Shown here piece by piece: positions 35,712 through 43,587 of a stretch of DNA of 53,066 nt. Origin of the DNA: Spirochaetaceae bacterium (GTDB taxonomy: Bacteria; Spirochaetota; Spirochaetia; Treponematales; Treponemataceae); assembly GCA_017618015.1 (NCBI GenBank), contig JAFZVC010000070.1, positions 1-53,066 on the forward strand, read 5' to 3'. Made by a program: the position numbers and the translations under genes. Positions within the stretch are counted from its first letter, which is position 1. Each line of letters begins with the position of its first letter. The notes under the pieces were generated by a model that was given only the letters and a program-made list of their open reading frames with translations, did no database searches and had not been told where the DNA came from.

Positions 35712-37367
35712 ATGCTTTCCCGCAAAAAGCTGGCTATATCGGCCGCAGCGATACTCTTTGTCTTATCCTCCGCGTACGCGCAGACGCTCTCTGGATATAC
35801 AGGCTCCACGAGCACGGCAGACGGTTATAAGGGCGACATCAGGAAAGTGACGATTACGAAAAAGCAGTACGATGCGCACGGAATAAAATCGCTATCAGAG
35901 GCGCGGACAGAATATATCTACAACTCGAAGGGCCAGCGAATCTCCACAAAAACTCCAGAAATGAACATAAGCTACACATACGGAAGCGGCTTTTTTATCG
36001 TCACAGCGGAAAGCAGAATTACAGCTAAGGCGACTTTTAACAGCGACGGCACGCTTAAAGCATACGAATCTTACAACAACACCGGCAAGCTTTTGCGACG
36101 CGACACATACTCCTACAAAGACGGAAAAATCGCCGCAATGGAAAGAACTGACGAACAAGGAAAGCTTCTTTCAAAGTGGACATACAAAACTGATGCAGAC
36201 AGCAACACGCTCATAACGAGCGAAGACGGAACATCGGCGTACACGTACAGCGCGGACGGCGTTCTTTTGCGCGAATACACAAGCGCGGACGGAATAAGCG
36301 GTACCGAAAAGCTCTATGACGACAAAGGTTTTGAGATATCGCTAAAAAGGTTCAGCCTGCCGTCCCCGGACATTATGATGCCGCCGGATATCCCGACAAC
36401 AGACATTTCTTACACGACAGACTGCAAAACAGACGGCGAAGGCAGGATAACGGAAGTTGCTTCGGGCGCGTTTATAAAACTGAACGACAAATGGTACGAT
36501 GCGGACGGATTTTATGTATCGTCGGAGGAACGCAGGAACGGTAAAATCTGTCTTACGTGGATCTCATACCGATACGACGGGCTTCTTGCGGAGGTGCAGA
36601 CAGAATTCTGGTCCGCGCCAACCGATGAAAACTGGTCAGGCTATACATCACTCGCGGAGGAATATTTCTACAACGGAGACGATGAGCTGACTCAAGTAAT
36701 CGCATACGATGAAGCCGGAAACGAAGCATCGCGCATCACGTATATTTATGATGATAACGGGCTGCTTGCCGCGACAGAGACGGACACAGAGCCAAAAACA
36801 ACCGTTTCTTACGTGTGGAACAGCGACGGAAAAGTTTCGTCAAAACTTGCAAGAAGCATACAAGACGATATGTTCATTGCGAGCATTGAAGAATACGCCT
36901 ACGATGAAAGCGGCAACGTGACCGAACAGTTTGTTACATCGATTCAAAAAAGCGCGTCAGGTTCCAGCACGGACAGCGGCAACACAGCAAACACAGTGCA
37001 GTTCGCGACCCGCACGGAATCTCGTTTTTTCTACGATTCTGACGGCGTTCTGGCGAAAAAAGAAACGCTTTCCAAAGACAAAAAAGAAACGGAATACTAC
37101 GATTATGATGAAAGCGGCAGGCTGATTCTTACGGCTGTTTACACTGAATTCGGCAGTGGCGCGATGACATACAGCGAAAAAGCGTATAAATACGAAGAAG
37201 ACTTAGATTGCACTAAAGTCAGCGAATATGACTCGCTTCACACAAAGAAAATTTATTCTTACAACAAAGCTGGGAACATCTCGGGAATAAAGGAATACGA
37301 AACACGCTTCAAAGACGGTATTTACAGCGACGTTATCACAACAGTAACTGAGTACGTGTATAATTAA
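35712..37367 (+). CDS. Exported YD-repeat-like protein
   Basis: 551 residues from the ATG at 35712, where a Sec signal peptide begins (MLSRKKLAISAAAILFVLSS, cleavage near AYA-QT). An earlier in-frame start at 35685 would precede the -10 box. The mature part is a string of short beta-repeats with a Y-x-Y/YD pattern: YIYNSKGQRI, YSYKDGKIAAME, YTYSADGVLLRE, YIYDDNGLLAATE, YAYDESGNVTEQ, YDYDESGRLILT. This is the RHS/YD or MORN-like repeat style, about 20-25 residues per unit. There is no toxin tip or autoprotease, so it is not a full Rhs protein. Cell-surface or periplasmic binding is plausible; function unknown. Confidence 0.8.
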   Translation: MLSRKKLAISAAAILFVLSSAYAQTLSGYTGSTSTADGYKGDIRKVTITKKQYDAHGIKSLSEARTEYIYNSKGQRISTKTPEMNISYTYGSGFFIVTAESRITAKATFNSDGTLKAYESYNNTGKLLRRDTYSYKDGKIAAMERTDEQGKLLSKWTYKTDADSNTLITSEDGTSAYTYSADGVLLREYTSADGISGTEKLYDDKGFEISLKRFSLPSPDIMMPPDIPTTDISYTTDCKTDGEGRITEVASGAFIKLNDKWYDADGFYVSSEERRNGKICLTWISYRYDGLLAEVQTEFWSAPTDENWSGYTSLAEEYFYNGDDELTQVIAYDEAGNEASRITYIYDDNGLLAATETDTEPKTTVSYVWNSDGKVSSKLARSIQDDMFIASIEEYAYDESGNVTEQFVTSIQKSASGSSTDSGNTANTVQFATRTESRFFYDSDGVLAKKETLSKDKKETEYYDYDESGRLILTAVYTEFGSGAMTYSEKAYKYEEDLDCTKVSEYDSLHTKKIYSYNKAGNISGIKEYETRFKDGIYSDVITTVTEYVYN

Positions 37368-37374
37368 GACTAAA

Positions 37375-38637
37375 ATGAAAATAAAAAATCGTTCTTTTGA
37401 ACAGGTTCAGAAGCTTCCACCCCGCAAGCCGAAAAAACCTCTTAAACCTTCTCCATTCTGGCGATTCGTTAAAATAATCCAAACAACAAAAGAACTGAAA
37501 GCGGCAAATTTCACATACCGCAAAATAGGAATGGAAAAACTCGGAAAGAAAGAACCGTGCCTTGTTCTTATGAATCATTCTTCATTCATTGATCCAAAGA
37601 TAGCAGAATCGGTGATGTTTCCCAGACCGATGAACATTATATGCACTTCCGACCATCTTATAGGCAAAGAACTTTATATGAGGCTTATAGGCTGCATTCC
37701 CACAAACAAATTCGTCGCGGAAATTCAGCTTATCCGGAATATACGCTACACCTTGGAAAAGCTCAAATCCTCAATTCTGATGTTTCCTGAAGCAGCCTAC
37801 CCTTGCGATGGCACGGCGAATCAGCTGCCCGCCTCTCTTGGAAAATGTATAAAACTTTTGAACGTGCCTGTCATTATGATAAGGACATACGGAGCTTTCA
37901 CCAGGAATCCGATTTACGGAAACCTTTGTCCTCGCAAAGTGAGCGTTTCAGCGGACGTAAAATATCTGCTGTCGCCGGATGAAATAAAGGAAATGACACC
38001 CGACGAGATTTTTGCACGCATCGAGAAAGAATTCACGTTCGACAATTTCAAGTGGCAACAAGAAAACAAGGTGATTGTAGACGAGCCGTTCCGCGCTGAT
38101 TTTTTGAACAGGGTGCTTTTTAAGTGCCCTGTCTGCGGAACAGAAGGCAAAATGGTCGGCAAGGGGATTTTCATAACGTGCGGAAATTGCGGAAAAAAGC
38201 ACGAACTTACCGAAGACGGATTTTTGAAGGCTACGGAAGGCGACAGCTGCTTTACGAGTGTGCCTGACTGGTACAGCTGGGAACGTGCGCAAGTCCGAAA
38301 GGAGCTTGAGGACGGAACATACAATCTTGATGTGGATGTTGATATCTGCATTATGAAAGATTTTAAGGCATTATATAGAGTTGGATGCGGACATCTGCAT
38401 CACGGCATCGATGGATTCACGCTTACAGGTTGTGATGGCAAATTAAACTACAAACAAAAGCCTACCTTTTCGTACAGCCTGTATTCCGCGTATAATTGGT
38501 TCAGGGTTGGCGATATGGTTTGTATAGGCGACACGAAAACGCTTTATTATTGCTTTCCGAAAAACGCCGTTGATATTGTGGCTAAAGCGCGAATCGCGAC
38601 AGAAGAACTTTATAAGATGTACAGCAATGAAACTTAA
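37375..38637 (+). CDS. PlsC-type acyltransferase with internal zinc ribbon
   Basis: 420 residues. The acyltransferase active-site HX4D is MNHSSFIDP (about residues 65-73) and the acyl-acceptor motif is MFPEAAYPCDG (usually FPEG). They place it with 1-acylglycerol-3-phosphate acyltransferases. A four-Cys zinc ribbon follows at about 251-271 (CPVCGTEGKM, then CGNCGKKHEL), with an unassigned beta-rich C-terminus of about 130 residues. It starts eight bases after the preceding stop and overlaps the next gene by 11 bases. The ribbon is not part of ordinary PlsC. Phospholipid synthesis is likely, but another acyl acceptor is possible. Confidence 0.82.
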   Translation: MKIKNRSFEQVQKLPPRKPKKPLKPSPFWRFVKIIQTTKELKAANFTYRKIGMEKLGKKEPCLVLMNHSSFIDPKIAESVMFPRPMNIICTSDHLIGKELYMRLIGCIPTNKFVAEIQLIRNIRYTLEKLKSSILMFPEAAYPCDGTANQLPASLGKCIKLLNVPVIMIRTYGAFTRNPIYGNLCPRKVSVSADVKYLLSPDEIKEMTPDEIFARIEKEFTFDNFKWQQENKVIVDEPFRADFLNRVLFKCPVCGTEGKMVGKGIFITCGNCGKKHELTEDGFLKATEGDSCFTSVPDWYSWERAQVRKELEDGTYNLDVDVDICIMKDFKALYRVGCGHLHHGIDGFTLTGCDGKLNYKQKPTFSYSLYSAYNWFRVGDMVCIGDTKTLYYCFPKNAVDIVAKARIATEELYKMYSNET

Positions 38638-39928
38638 TAATTCTGATATTACACTTTTATGCAAGGTCGTTGACAATTACGGCGACATCGGTGTTGTGTT
38701 CCGCCTTGCGAAAGCTCTATCTGCGCTTTTACCCGATGGCGGCGCAGGGCTACGGCTTATCGTGGATAATTTGGAAGCGTTCGCGCAGCTTTCTCCGGGC
38801 GTAGACGTTAAAAAGCCTATACAGAAACATTGCGGCTGGACGGTCTGCCAGTGGGATGCGGCTGATGAAGGACGGAAAATGTACGCGGAAACACCGCCGC
38901 TTGTAATACTGGAGTGCTTCGCGTGTGGTCGCCCGGAGTGGCTTGACGACATTCTTTTTGACAAATCGCTTCAAGCCCTGCGCCCGAAACCCGTTCAAAT
39001 CATAAATCTGGAGTATCTTACGGCGGAACCGTATGCCGACGAGTTTCACAAGCTGCAGTCGCTTACGCGGTCGGCGCAGGTACGCAAGGTGAACTTTATG
39101 CCGGGCTTCACGGACAAAACCGGCGGCTTGATACTGGACGGCGAGGTTCCAGTTTTGCGCGACAGCTCTTGCGAACCGCGCAGACCCACGAGTACTGGCG
39201 AAACTGGTGCTACCGGAAACGGCGCATCTAAGCCGAGCAGCATCCCGGGCGATTCTGCGAACGCAGACAAACCGTTCACGTTCCTCATTTTCAGTTACGA
39301 GCGCGATTTCTCAACTATCGCGGACGCACTCGCAGCGTTCGCCACAAACCGCGACACCCGCATTCTTGTCGCCGCCGGTAAAGCCGATGCACCTTTTTCC
39401 GCCGCATGGAAAGTGTGCGCCGACCGTGCCCACTCAAGCGCTACCCCGAACGAAAACCCAACCGGAAACGCTGCTCTTCCCGAACTGGAAAAGCTTCCCT
39501 TCCTTCCTCAAGAAGAATGGGACAAAATGCTTTACAGCGTAGACTTTCTCTTTATCCGCGGTGAAGATTCGCTTTCACGCGCCTGTCTATCCGGCAAACC
39601 TTTCGTCTGGCATGCTTATCCTCAGTCTGAAATGTACCATCTTGTAAAGGTACAGGCTCTCCTTGACCGCATGGAGCCGTTTTTCTCCGCAGAGAACTTC
39701 CGCCTCATCCGCGATTACTGGCTTTGGTACAACGGCGCACAAGCACAAAACACGACATATGGCACCACAAACTCGCCAAACAGCACCTACGACAGCCGCA
39801 ACGCGCTCCTCAAAATCCTCTCGCATTACGACGAAATCCACGAATCATTCCTTGCATTCAGCAAAAATCTCATAAAAAACGGAAACCTAGCTGAACACCT
39901 GATGACTTTTATTGAAGAAATAGTGTAG
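38627..39928 (+). CDS. earP: EF-P arginine rhamnosyltransferase
   Basis: 433 residues from the ATG at 38627, inside the end of the acyltransferase gene. EarP uses dTDP-rhamnose to rhamnosylate an arginine of elongation factor P. Family marks: TLLCKVVDNYGDIGVVFRL at the N-terminus (the two Asp around NYGD are catalytic or nucleotide-site residues), ECFACGRPEWLDD, INLEYLTAE, and near the C-terminus FIRGEDSLSRACLSGKPF, then VWHAYPQ. The RGEDS loop contacts the nucleotide sugar. Two Ser/Thr/Gly-rich insertions (about 180-220 and 265-285) enlarge it. The efp gene follows 67 bp later, and its product has Arg32, which strongly supports the call. Confidence 0.95.
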   Translation: MKLNNSDITLLCKVVDNYGDIGVVFRLAKALSALLPDGGAGLRLIVDNLEAFAQLSPGVDVKKPIQKHCGWTVCQWDAADEGRKMYAETPPLVILECFACGRPEWLDDILFDKSLQALRPKPVQIINLEYLTAEPYADEFHKLQSLTRSAQVRKVNFMPGFTDKTGGLILDGEVPVLRDSSCEPRRPTSTGETGATGNGASKPSSIPGDSANADKPFTFLIFSYERDFSTIADALAAFATNRDTRILVAAGKADAPFSAAWKVCADRAHSSATPNENPTGNAALPELEKLPFLPQEEWDKMLYSVDFLFIRGEDSLSRACLSGKPFVWHAYPQSEMYHLVKVQALLDRMEPFFSAENFRLIRDYWLWYNGAQAQNTTYGTTNSPNSTYDSRNALLKILSHYDEIHESFLAFSKNLIKNGNLAEHLMTFIEEIV

Positions 39929-39995
39929 AATAAATAGAAATGTGCGTCATCGCGCAAACATAATATCCACTCTTTTTTGACAGAGGTTTTTTGAA

Positions 39996-40562
39996 ATGTT
40001 AGCAACATCACAGTTAAAAGTCGGAACCGCATTTATGTATGAAGGTTCTCCGCTCATCGTACAGCGTTTTCTCGGAGTCCGCTCAGGACGCGGCGGTCAG
40101 GTTAGCAAATTACGCGTAAAGAACATCGTTACAGGTCAGACAATGGACCTTGGTCTTGACTCAGGCGAGAAATTCGAAGAAGTTGACCTTGAGTTCCACA
40201 AGACACGCCTTTCATACATCGATGGCGAGACATACGTTTTCATGGATCAGGACACATACGAGCAGTTCGAGCTTCCAAAAGATGACATCGGTGACAATGC
40301 CGGTTACATCACACCAGAGGACGACATCGACGTTGACATCACTTTCTACGAAGGAAAGGCTGTAGGTATCAAGCTTCCTATCAACGTTGTCCGCACAATC
40401 ACATACTGCGAGCCTGGCGTTAAGGGCGATACGAGCGGCAAGACAACAAAGCCTGCTACACTCGACACAGGAATCGAGGTTGCTGTACCTCTTTTCTGCG
40501 ACACAGACGAGAAAATCGTTATCGACACACGCGACGGAACATTCGTAGAGCGCGCAAAATAA
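39996..40562 (+). CDS. efp: Elongation factor P, Arg32 type
   Basis: 188 residues, three beta-barrel domains as usual. AGAGG precedes the ATG. It relieves ribosome stalling at polyproline. The modified loop reads GVRSGRGGQVSK with Arg at position 32, the target of EarP, in place of the Lys34 modified by EpmA in E. coli. The C-terminal signature IDTRDGTFVERAK is intact. It is the last gene before a strong terminator, with its modifying enzyme just upstream. Confidence 0.97.
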   Translation: MLATSQLKVGTAFMYEGSPLIVQRFLGVRSGRGGQVSKLRVKNIVTGQTMDLGLDSGEKFEEVDLEFHKTRLSYIDGETYVFMDQDTYEQFELPKDDIGDNAGYITPEDDIDVDITFYEGKAVGIKLPINVVRTITYCEPGVKGDTSGKTTKPATLDTGIEVAVPLFCDTDEKIVIDTRDGTFVERAK

Positions 40563-40607
40563 TCGTTCTTAAAAACTGTCACGGTTCGCCGCGACATATT
40601 TTTTACA

Positions 40608-40639
40608 AGCCCCGGAAATCTTTTCACGGGGCTTTTTTT
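40608..40639 (+). terminator. Rho-independent terminator after efp
   Basis: AGCCCCG pairs with CGGGGCT across a 12-base loop, followed by seven T. Confidence 0.92.
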
Positions 40640-40662
40640 AACGCAGCACGAAGGGGGAAACG

Positions 40663-42672
40663 ATGCTCAAAGCCGAAAAAAACGCTCTTATCTTCAAAAA
40701 AGGAAATGAAACGCTCCGCATAGAACCGTGGGGAAAGGACAGCCTTCGAATCCGTTCGACACTGAATCCGAAGTTCCTTGACGATGACAGGGGACTTACA
40801 GAGCCGATTGATCACGGAACCGCGACAGTTACGATGCCGGGCGAAAAAAGCGCTAGCGGCGCGACAGGCGCGACCATTTCCAACGGCAAGATAAAAGCAT
40901 TCATCAGCGAAAACGGCGTTCTTTCCTTCTACAAAGGCGATAAGCTCCTTTTGCGCGAGTTTTTCCGCTGTTACGACCCGAACGCGACAAAACATTCATG
41001 CTGCACAAAAGTCATCGCCCGTGAATTCAAAGGGATTGTCGGCGGCGCGTACAAGCTGACGGTTCGCTTCGAACCTGATGACAACGAAAAGATTTTCGGC
41101 ATGGGACAGTACCCCATCCCCTACCTCGACATGAAAGGCTGCTCGCTCGAACTTGCGCAGCGCAACAGCCAGGTTTCCATCCCATTCGCGCTTTCCTCGA
41201 ACGGATACGGCTTTTTGTGGAACAATCCGGCTGTGGGACAGGTCAATTTCGCGAAAAACCTTACAGAATGGAAAGCCGAATGCACCCAGGAAATGGACTA
41301 CTGGATAACCGCAGGCGACAGCCCCGCAGAGATACTTGAAAAATTCACTGCCGCGACAGGACGCGTACCTGTTCTTACAGAAGATTATCTAGGCTTCTGG
41401 CAGTGCAAGCTCCGCTACCGCACACAGGACGAAGTTCTTACCGTCGCCCGCAAATACAAAGAGCTTGGCATCCACCTCGACGTTATCGTAATCGACTTTT
41501 TCCACTGGCCGCGGCAGGGCGACTGGTGCTTTGACAAAGAATACTGGCCCGACCCGAAAGCCATGTGCGACGAGCTTCATGCGATGGGTACAAAAGTCAT
41601 GGTTTCCGTCTGGCCGAGCGTGGACAAAAAATGCTCACACTATTACGAAATGCTCGACAAAGGCTACCTTGTGCGCGTCGAGTCCGGCTCCAACCAGACT
41701 TACGACTTCAACGGCGACTGCCTCACTTTTGACGCGACGAACTCGGAAGCCCGCGAATACTTGTGGAACCTTTGCAAGAAAAATTACGCCGACTACGGCA
41801 TCGATATGTTCTGGCTCGACAACGCGGAGCCGGACTACAGCGTATACGACTTTGGCAACTACCGCTATCAGATGGGTCCTGCGCTCGAATGCTCTAACAT
41901 ATACCCAAAACTTTACAGCCAGGCGTTCTACGACGGCATGAAAGCCGCTGGCCACAAAAACTTCGTCAATTTGGAGCGGTGCGCGTGGGTCGGCTCCCAA
42001 AAATACAGCCAGGTGCTTTGGAACGGCGACGTTCAGTCCTCATGGGAATGCCTTGCAGACTCAATAACAGAGGGGCTTAACATGGGGCTCGCTGGCATTC
42101 CGTGGTGGACGACGGACATCGGCGGCTTTATGTGGGGAAACGTCAACGACCCGGCTTTCAAAGAGCTGCTTCTGCGCTGGTTCGAGTTCGGAGTGTTCCT
42201 GCCAGTAATGAGGCTCCACGGCGACCGCGACCCGCACGACATTCCGCCGCTCGACAAAGACCCGGAGCGTGGCTACGGCGGAGGCTACCTTTTCACGGGT
42301 CGCGACAACGAAATCTGGTCATACGGCGAAGAAGCGCAGAAGATAATGACAGCACAGATACAGCTCCGCGAAAAACTGAAGCCATACATAGCAGAAGTTA
42401 TGAAAGAAGCGGCGGAAAACGGAAGCCCCGCAATGCGCACGATGTTCTACGAGTTTCCTGATGACGCGCAGTGCTGGCTTTTAAAAGACCAGTACATGTT
42501 CGGAAGCGAGTATCTTGTCGCGCCTGTCATAAAGCTGGGAGCGTGTGAACGCGACGTGTATCTGCCAAAAGGACGCTGGGAAAACATCCACACAGGCGAT
42601 GTTCTTGAAGGAGAGCGTACAGTAACTGTCGCCGCGCCAATAGACCGCATCCCGGTTTTCCGCAAAAACTAG
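40663..42672 (+). CDS. Glycoside hydrolase family 31 enzyme
   Basis: 669 residues; GGGGGA lies before the ATG. No signal peptide, so cytoplasmic. The N-terminal 200 residues are the GH31 beta-sandwich (FGMGQYPIPYLDMKG). The barrel starts about 225 (DYLGFWQCKLRYRTQDEV). The nucleophile is Asp386 in IDMFWLDNAEPD, and a likely acid/base is Asp521 in LHGDRDPHD. The LGIHLDVIVIDFFHW strand and GIPWWTTDIGGF loop are typical. The closest named type is YicI-like alpha-xylosidase; alpha-glucosidase or another alpha-glycoside is possible. It would finish hydrolysis of imported oligosaccharides, which fits the extracellular glycanases elsewhere in the window. Confidence 0.93.
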   Translation: MLKAEKNALIFKKGNETLRIEPWGKDSLRIRSTLNPKFLDDDRGLTEPIDHGTATVTMPGEKSASGATGATISNGKIKAFISENGVLSFYKGDKLLLREFFRCYDPNATKHSCCTKVIAREFKGIVGGAYKLTVRFEPDDNEKIFGMGQYPIPYLDMKGCSLELAQRNSQVSIPFALSSNGYGFLWNNPAVGQVNFAKNLTEWKAECTQEMDYWITAGDSPAEILEKFTAATGRVPVLTEDYLGFWQCKLRYRTQDEVLTVARKYKELGIHLDVIVIDFFHWPRQGDWCFDKEYWPDPKAMCDELHAMGTKVMVSVWPSVDKKCSHYYEMLDKGYLVRVESGSNQTYDFNGDCLTFDATNSEAREYLWNLCKKNYADYGIDMFWLDNAEPDYSVYDFGNYRYQMGPALECSNIYPKLYSQAFYDGMKAAGHKNFVNLERCAWVGSQKYSQVLWNGDVQSSWECLADSITEGLNMGLAGIPWWTTDIGGFMWGNVNDPAFKELLLRWFEFGVFLPVMRLHGDRDPHDIPPLDKDPERGYGGGYLFTGRDNEIWSYGEEAQKIMTAQIQLREKLKPYIAEVMKEAAENGSPAMRTMFYEFPDDAQCWLLKDQYMFGSEYLVAPVIKLGACERDVYLPKGRWENIHTGDVLEGERTVTVAAPIDRIPVFRKN

Positions 42673-42710
42673 AAAGGCAGATTTCCTGGCCGAACTTGCG
42701 ACGTTTGCGA

Positions 42711-43142
42711 TTACTCAAACCAGTTTTTAACCATAAGCGGAGAAACTTTTTGAATCGGCTCGAAGTGCTTTGTGTTGCGCGTTACAAGAATCATACAATT
42801 CGCAACGGCGATTGAAGCAATCTGGGTATCAGGGAAATCTACCGGTGTTCCCTTCTCTTGTAATCGAGAACGTATATCAGCTTGAATCCATGCCGCATGA
42901 TTATCATATTGAATTATTTCAAAAGTTGATTGAATGTCGTCTACAAGTTTTTTAAAGATAAAATCTTTTCGTTTTCCATTAGGCATAGAGTTTACACCAA
43001 ACAATAACTCTGTCCATATCGTAGAAGGAAGCGCAATAAATTTCTCATATTCAGAGATTTTTGAACAAACACATTTATCAGGATTCGGTTTCACTATTTC
43101 TGAAATCATGTTTGTATCAAGAAGATAATATGGTCTTACCAT
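42711..43142 (-). CDS. PIN-domain toxin (VapC-like)
   Basis: 143 residues, single PIN domain. Acidic residues at the expected places: LLDTNMISEIVKP (Asp, first strand), TIWTELLFG (Glu), and FPDTQIASIAVANCMILVTR (Asp cluster). Such proteins are Mg-dependent ribonucleases that usually cleave tRNA or rRNA and are held in check by the antitoxin encoded just upstream, with a two-base gap. It is lower in GC than the GH31 gene on one side. The pair is a typical accessory module. Confidence 0.9.
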   Translation of the reverse strand: MVRPYYLLDTNMISEIVKPNPDKCVCSKISEYEKFIALPSTIWTELLFGVNSMPNGKRKDFIFKKLVDDIQSTFEIIQYDNHAAWIQADIRSRLQEKGTPVDFPDTQIASIAVANCMILVTRNTKHFEPIQKVSPLMVKNWFE

Positions 43143-43144
43143 AA

Positions 43145-43459
43145 TTACACCTCATCAAAAATATGTGAAGAATCCTCACGTCCATAACAATTTCTTTCTC
43201 TACAGCTATCAAAATATGCTGTATAGTCAAAATCATCATCCTCAAGTCCATAAGCAATACGGCTTTCCTGAATTCTTTCCACGAGGCTTTTTTCTTTTGG
43301 AGCAACAGCTTTTTCAAAATCTTCCTTTGAAACAATATAGGCTACAACTTCATTATGACGGGAAATACGCACCGGGCCATTCTCTTCTGCCTGATGAATA
43401 TAAAACGGAAGCCTGTTTTTTGCTTCATAAATTGGAACTGCACCTGCTGGCATATTCAT
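43145..43459 (-). CDS. Antitoxin partner of the PIN toxin (Phd/YefM-like)
   Basis: 104 residues from the ATG at 43459, chosen because AGAGGAGG sits seven bases before it; the frame is open to 43510. The N-terminus AKNRLPFYIHQAEENGPVRI, then SRHNEVVAYIVSKEDFEKA, has the Phd/YefM style (alkenxLsxlixxaexgepvxItrxgkpvavLvsxedy). The acidic C-terminus is presumably the toxin-binding tail. By analogy it represses its own promoter; a possible palindrome, TTTATAGCTATAAA, is seen near 43519-43532, upstream of the start. Confidence 0.85.
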   Translation of the reverse strand: MNMPAGAVPIYEAKNRLPFYIHQAEENGPVRISRHNEVVAYIVSKEDFEKAVAPKEKSLVERIQESRIAYGLEDDDFDYTAYFDSCRERNCYGREDSSHIFDEV

Positions 43460-43587
43460 AAGCACCTCCTCTGGCATTTGTTTATAAAAAAATAAACCCA
43501 CAATAGCCATTTGTCAAGTTTATAGCTATAAAAGTTTATTTCCTTTTTTCAGCAAAACAGTGGTATACTGTTAATAAACAGCGAGCA

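Noticed and set aside
35712..37367. Rhs/polymorphic toxin
   Set aside because: YD-like repeats are present, but there is no conserved core, autoprotease or variable C-terminal toxin, and no immunity gene follows.
40663..42672. Secreted GH31 enzyme
   Set aside because: The N-terminus (MLKAEKNALIFKKGNE) has no signal peptide.
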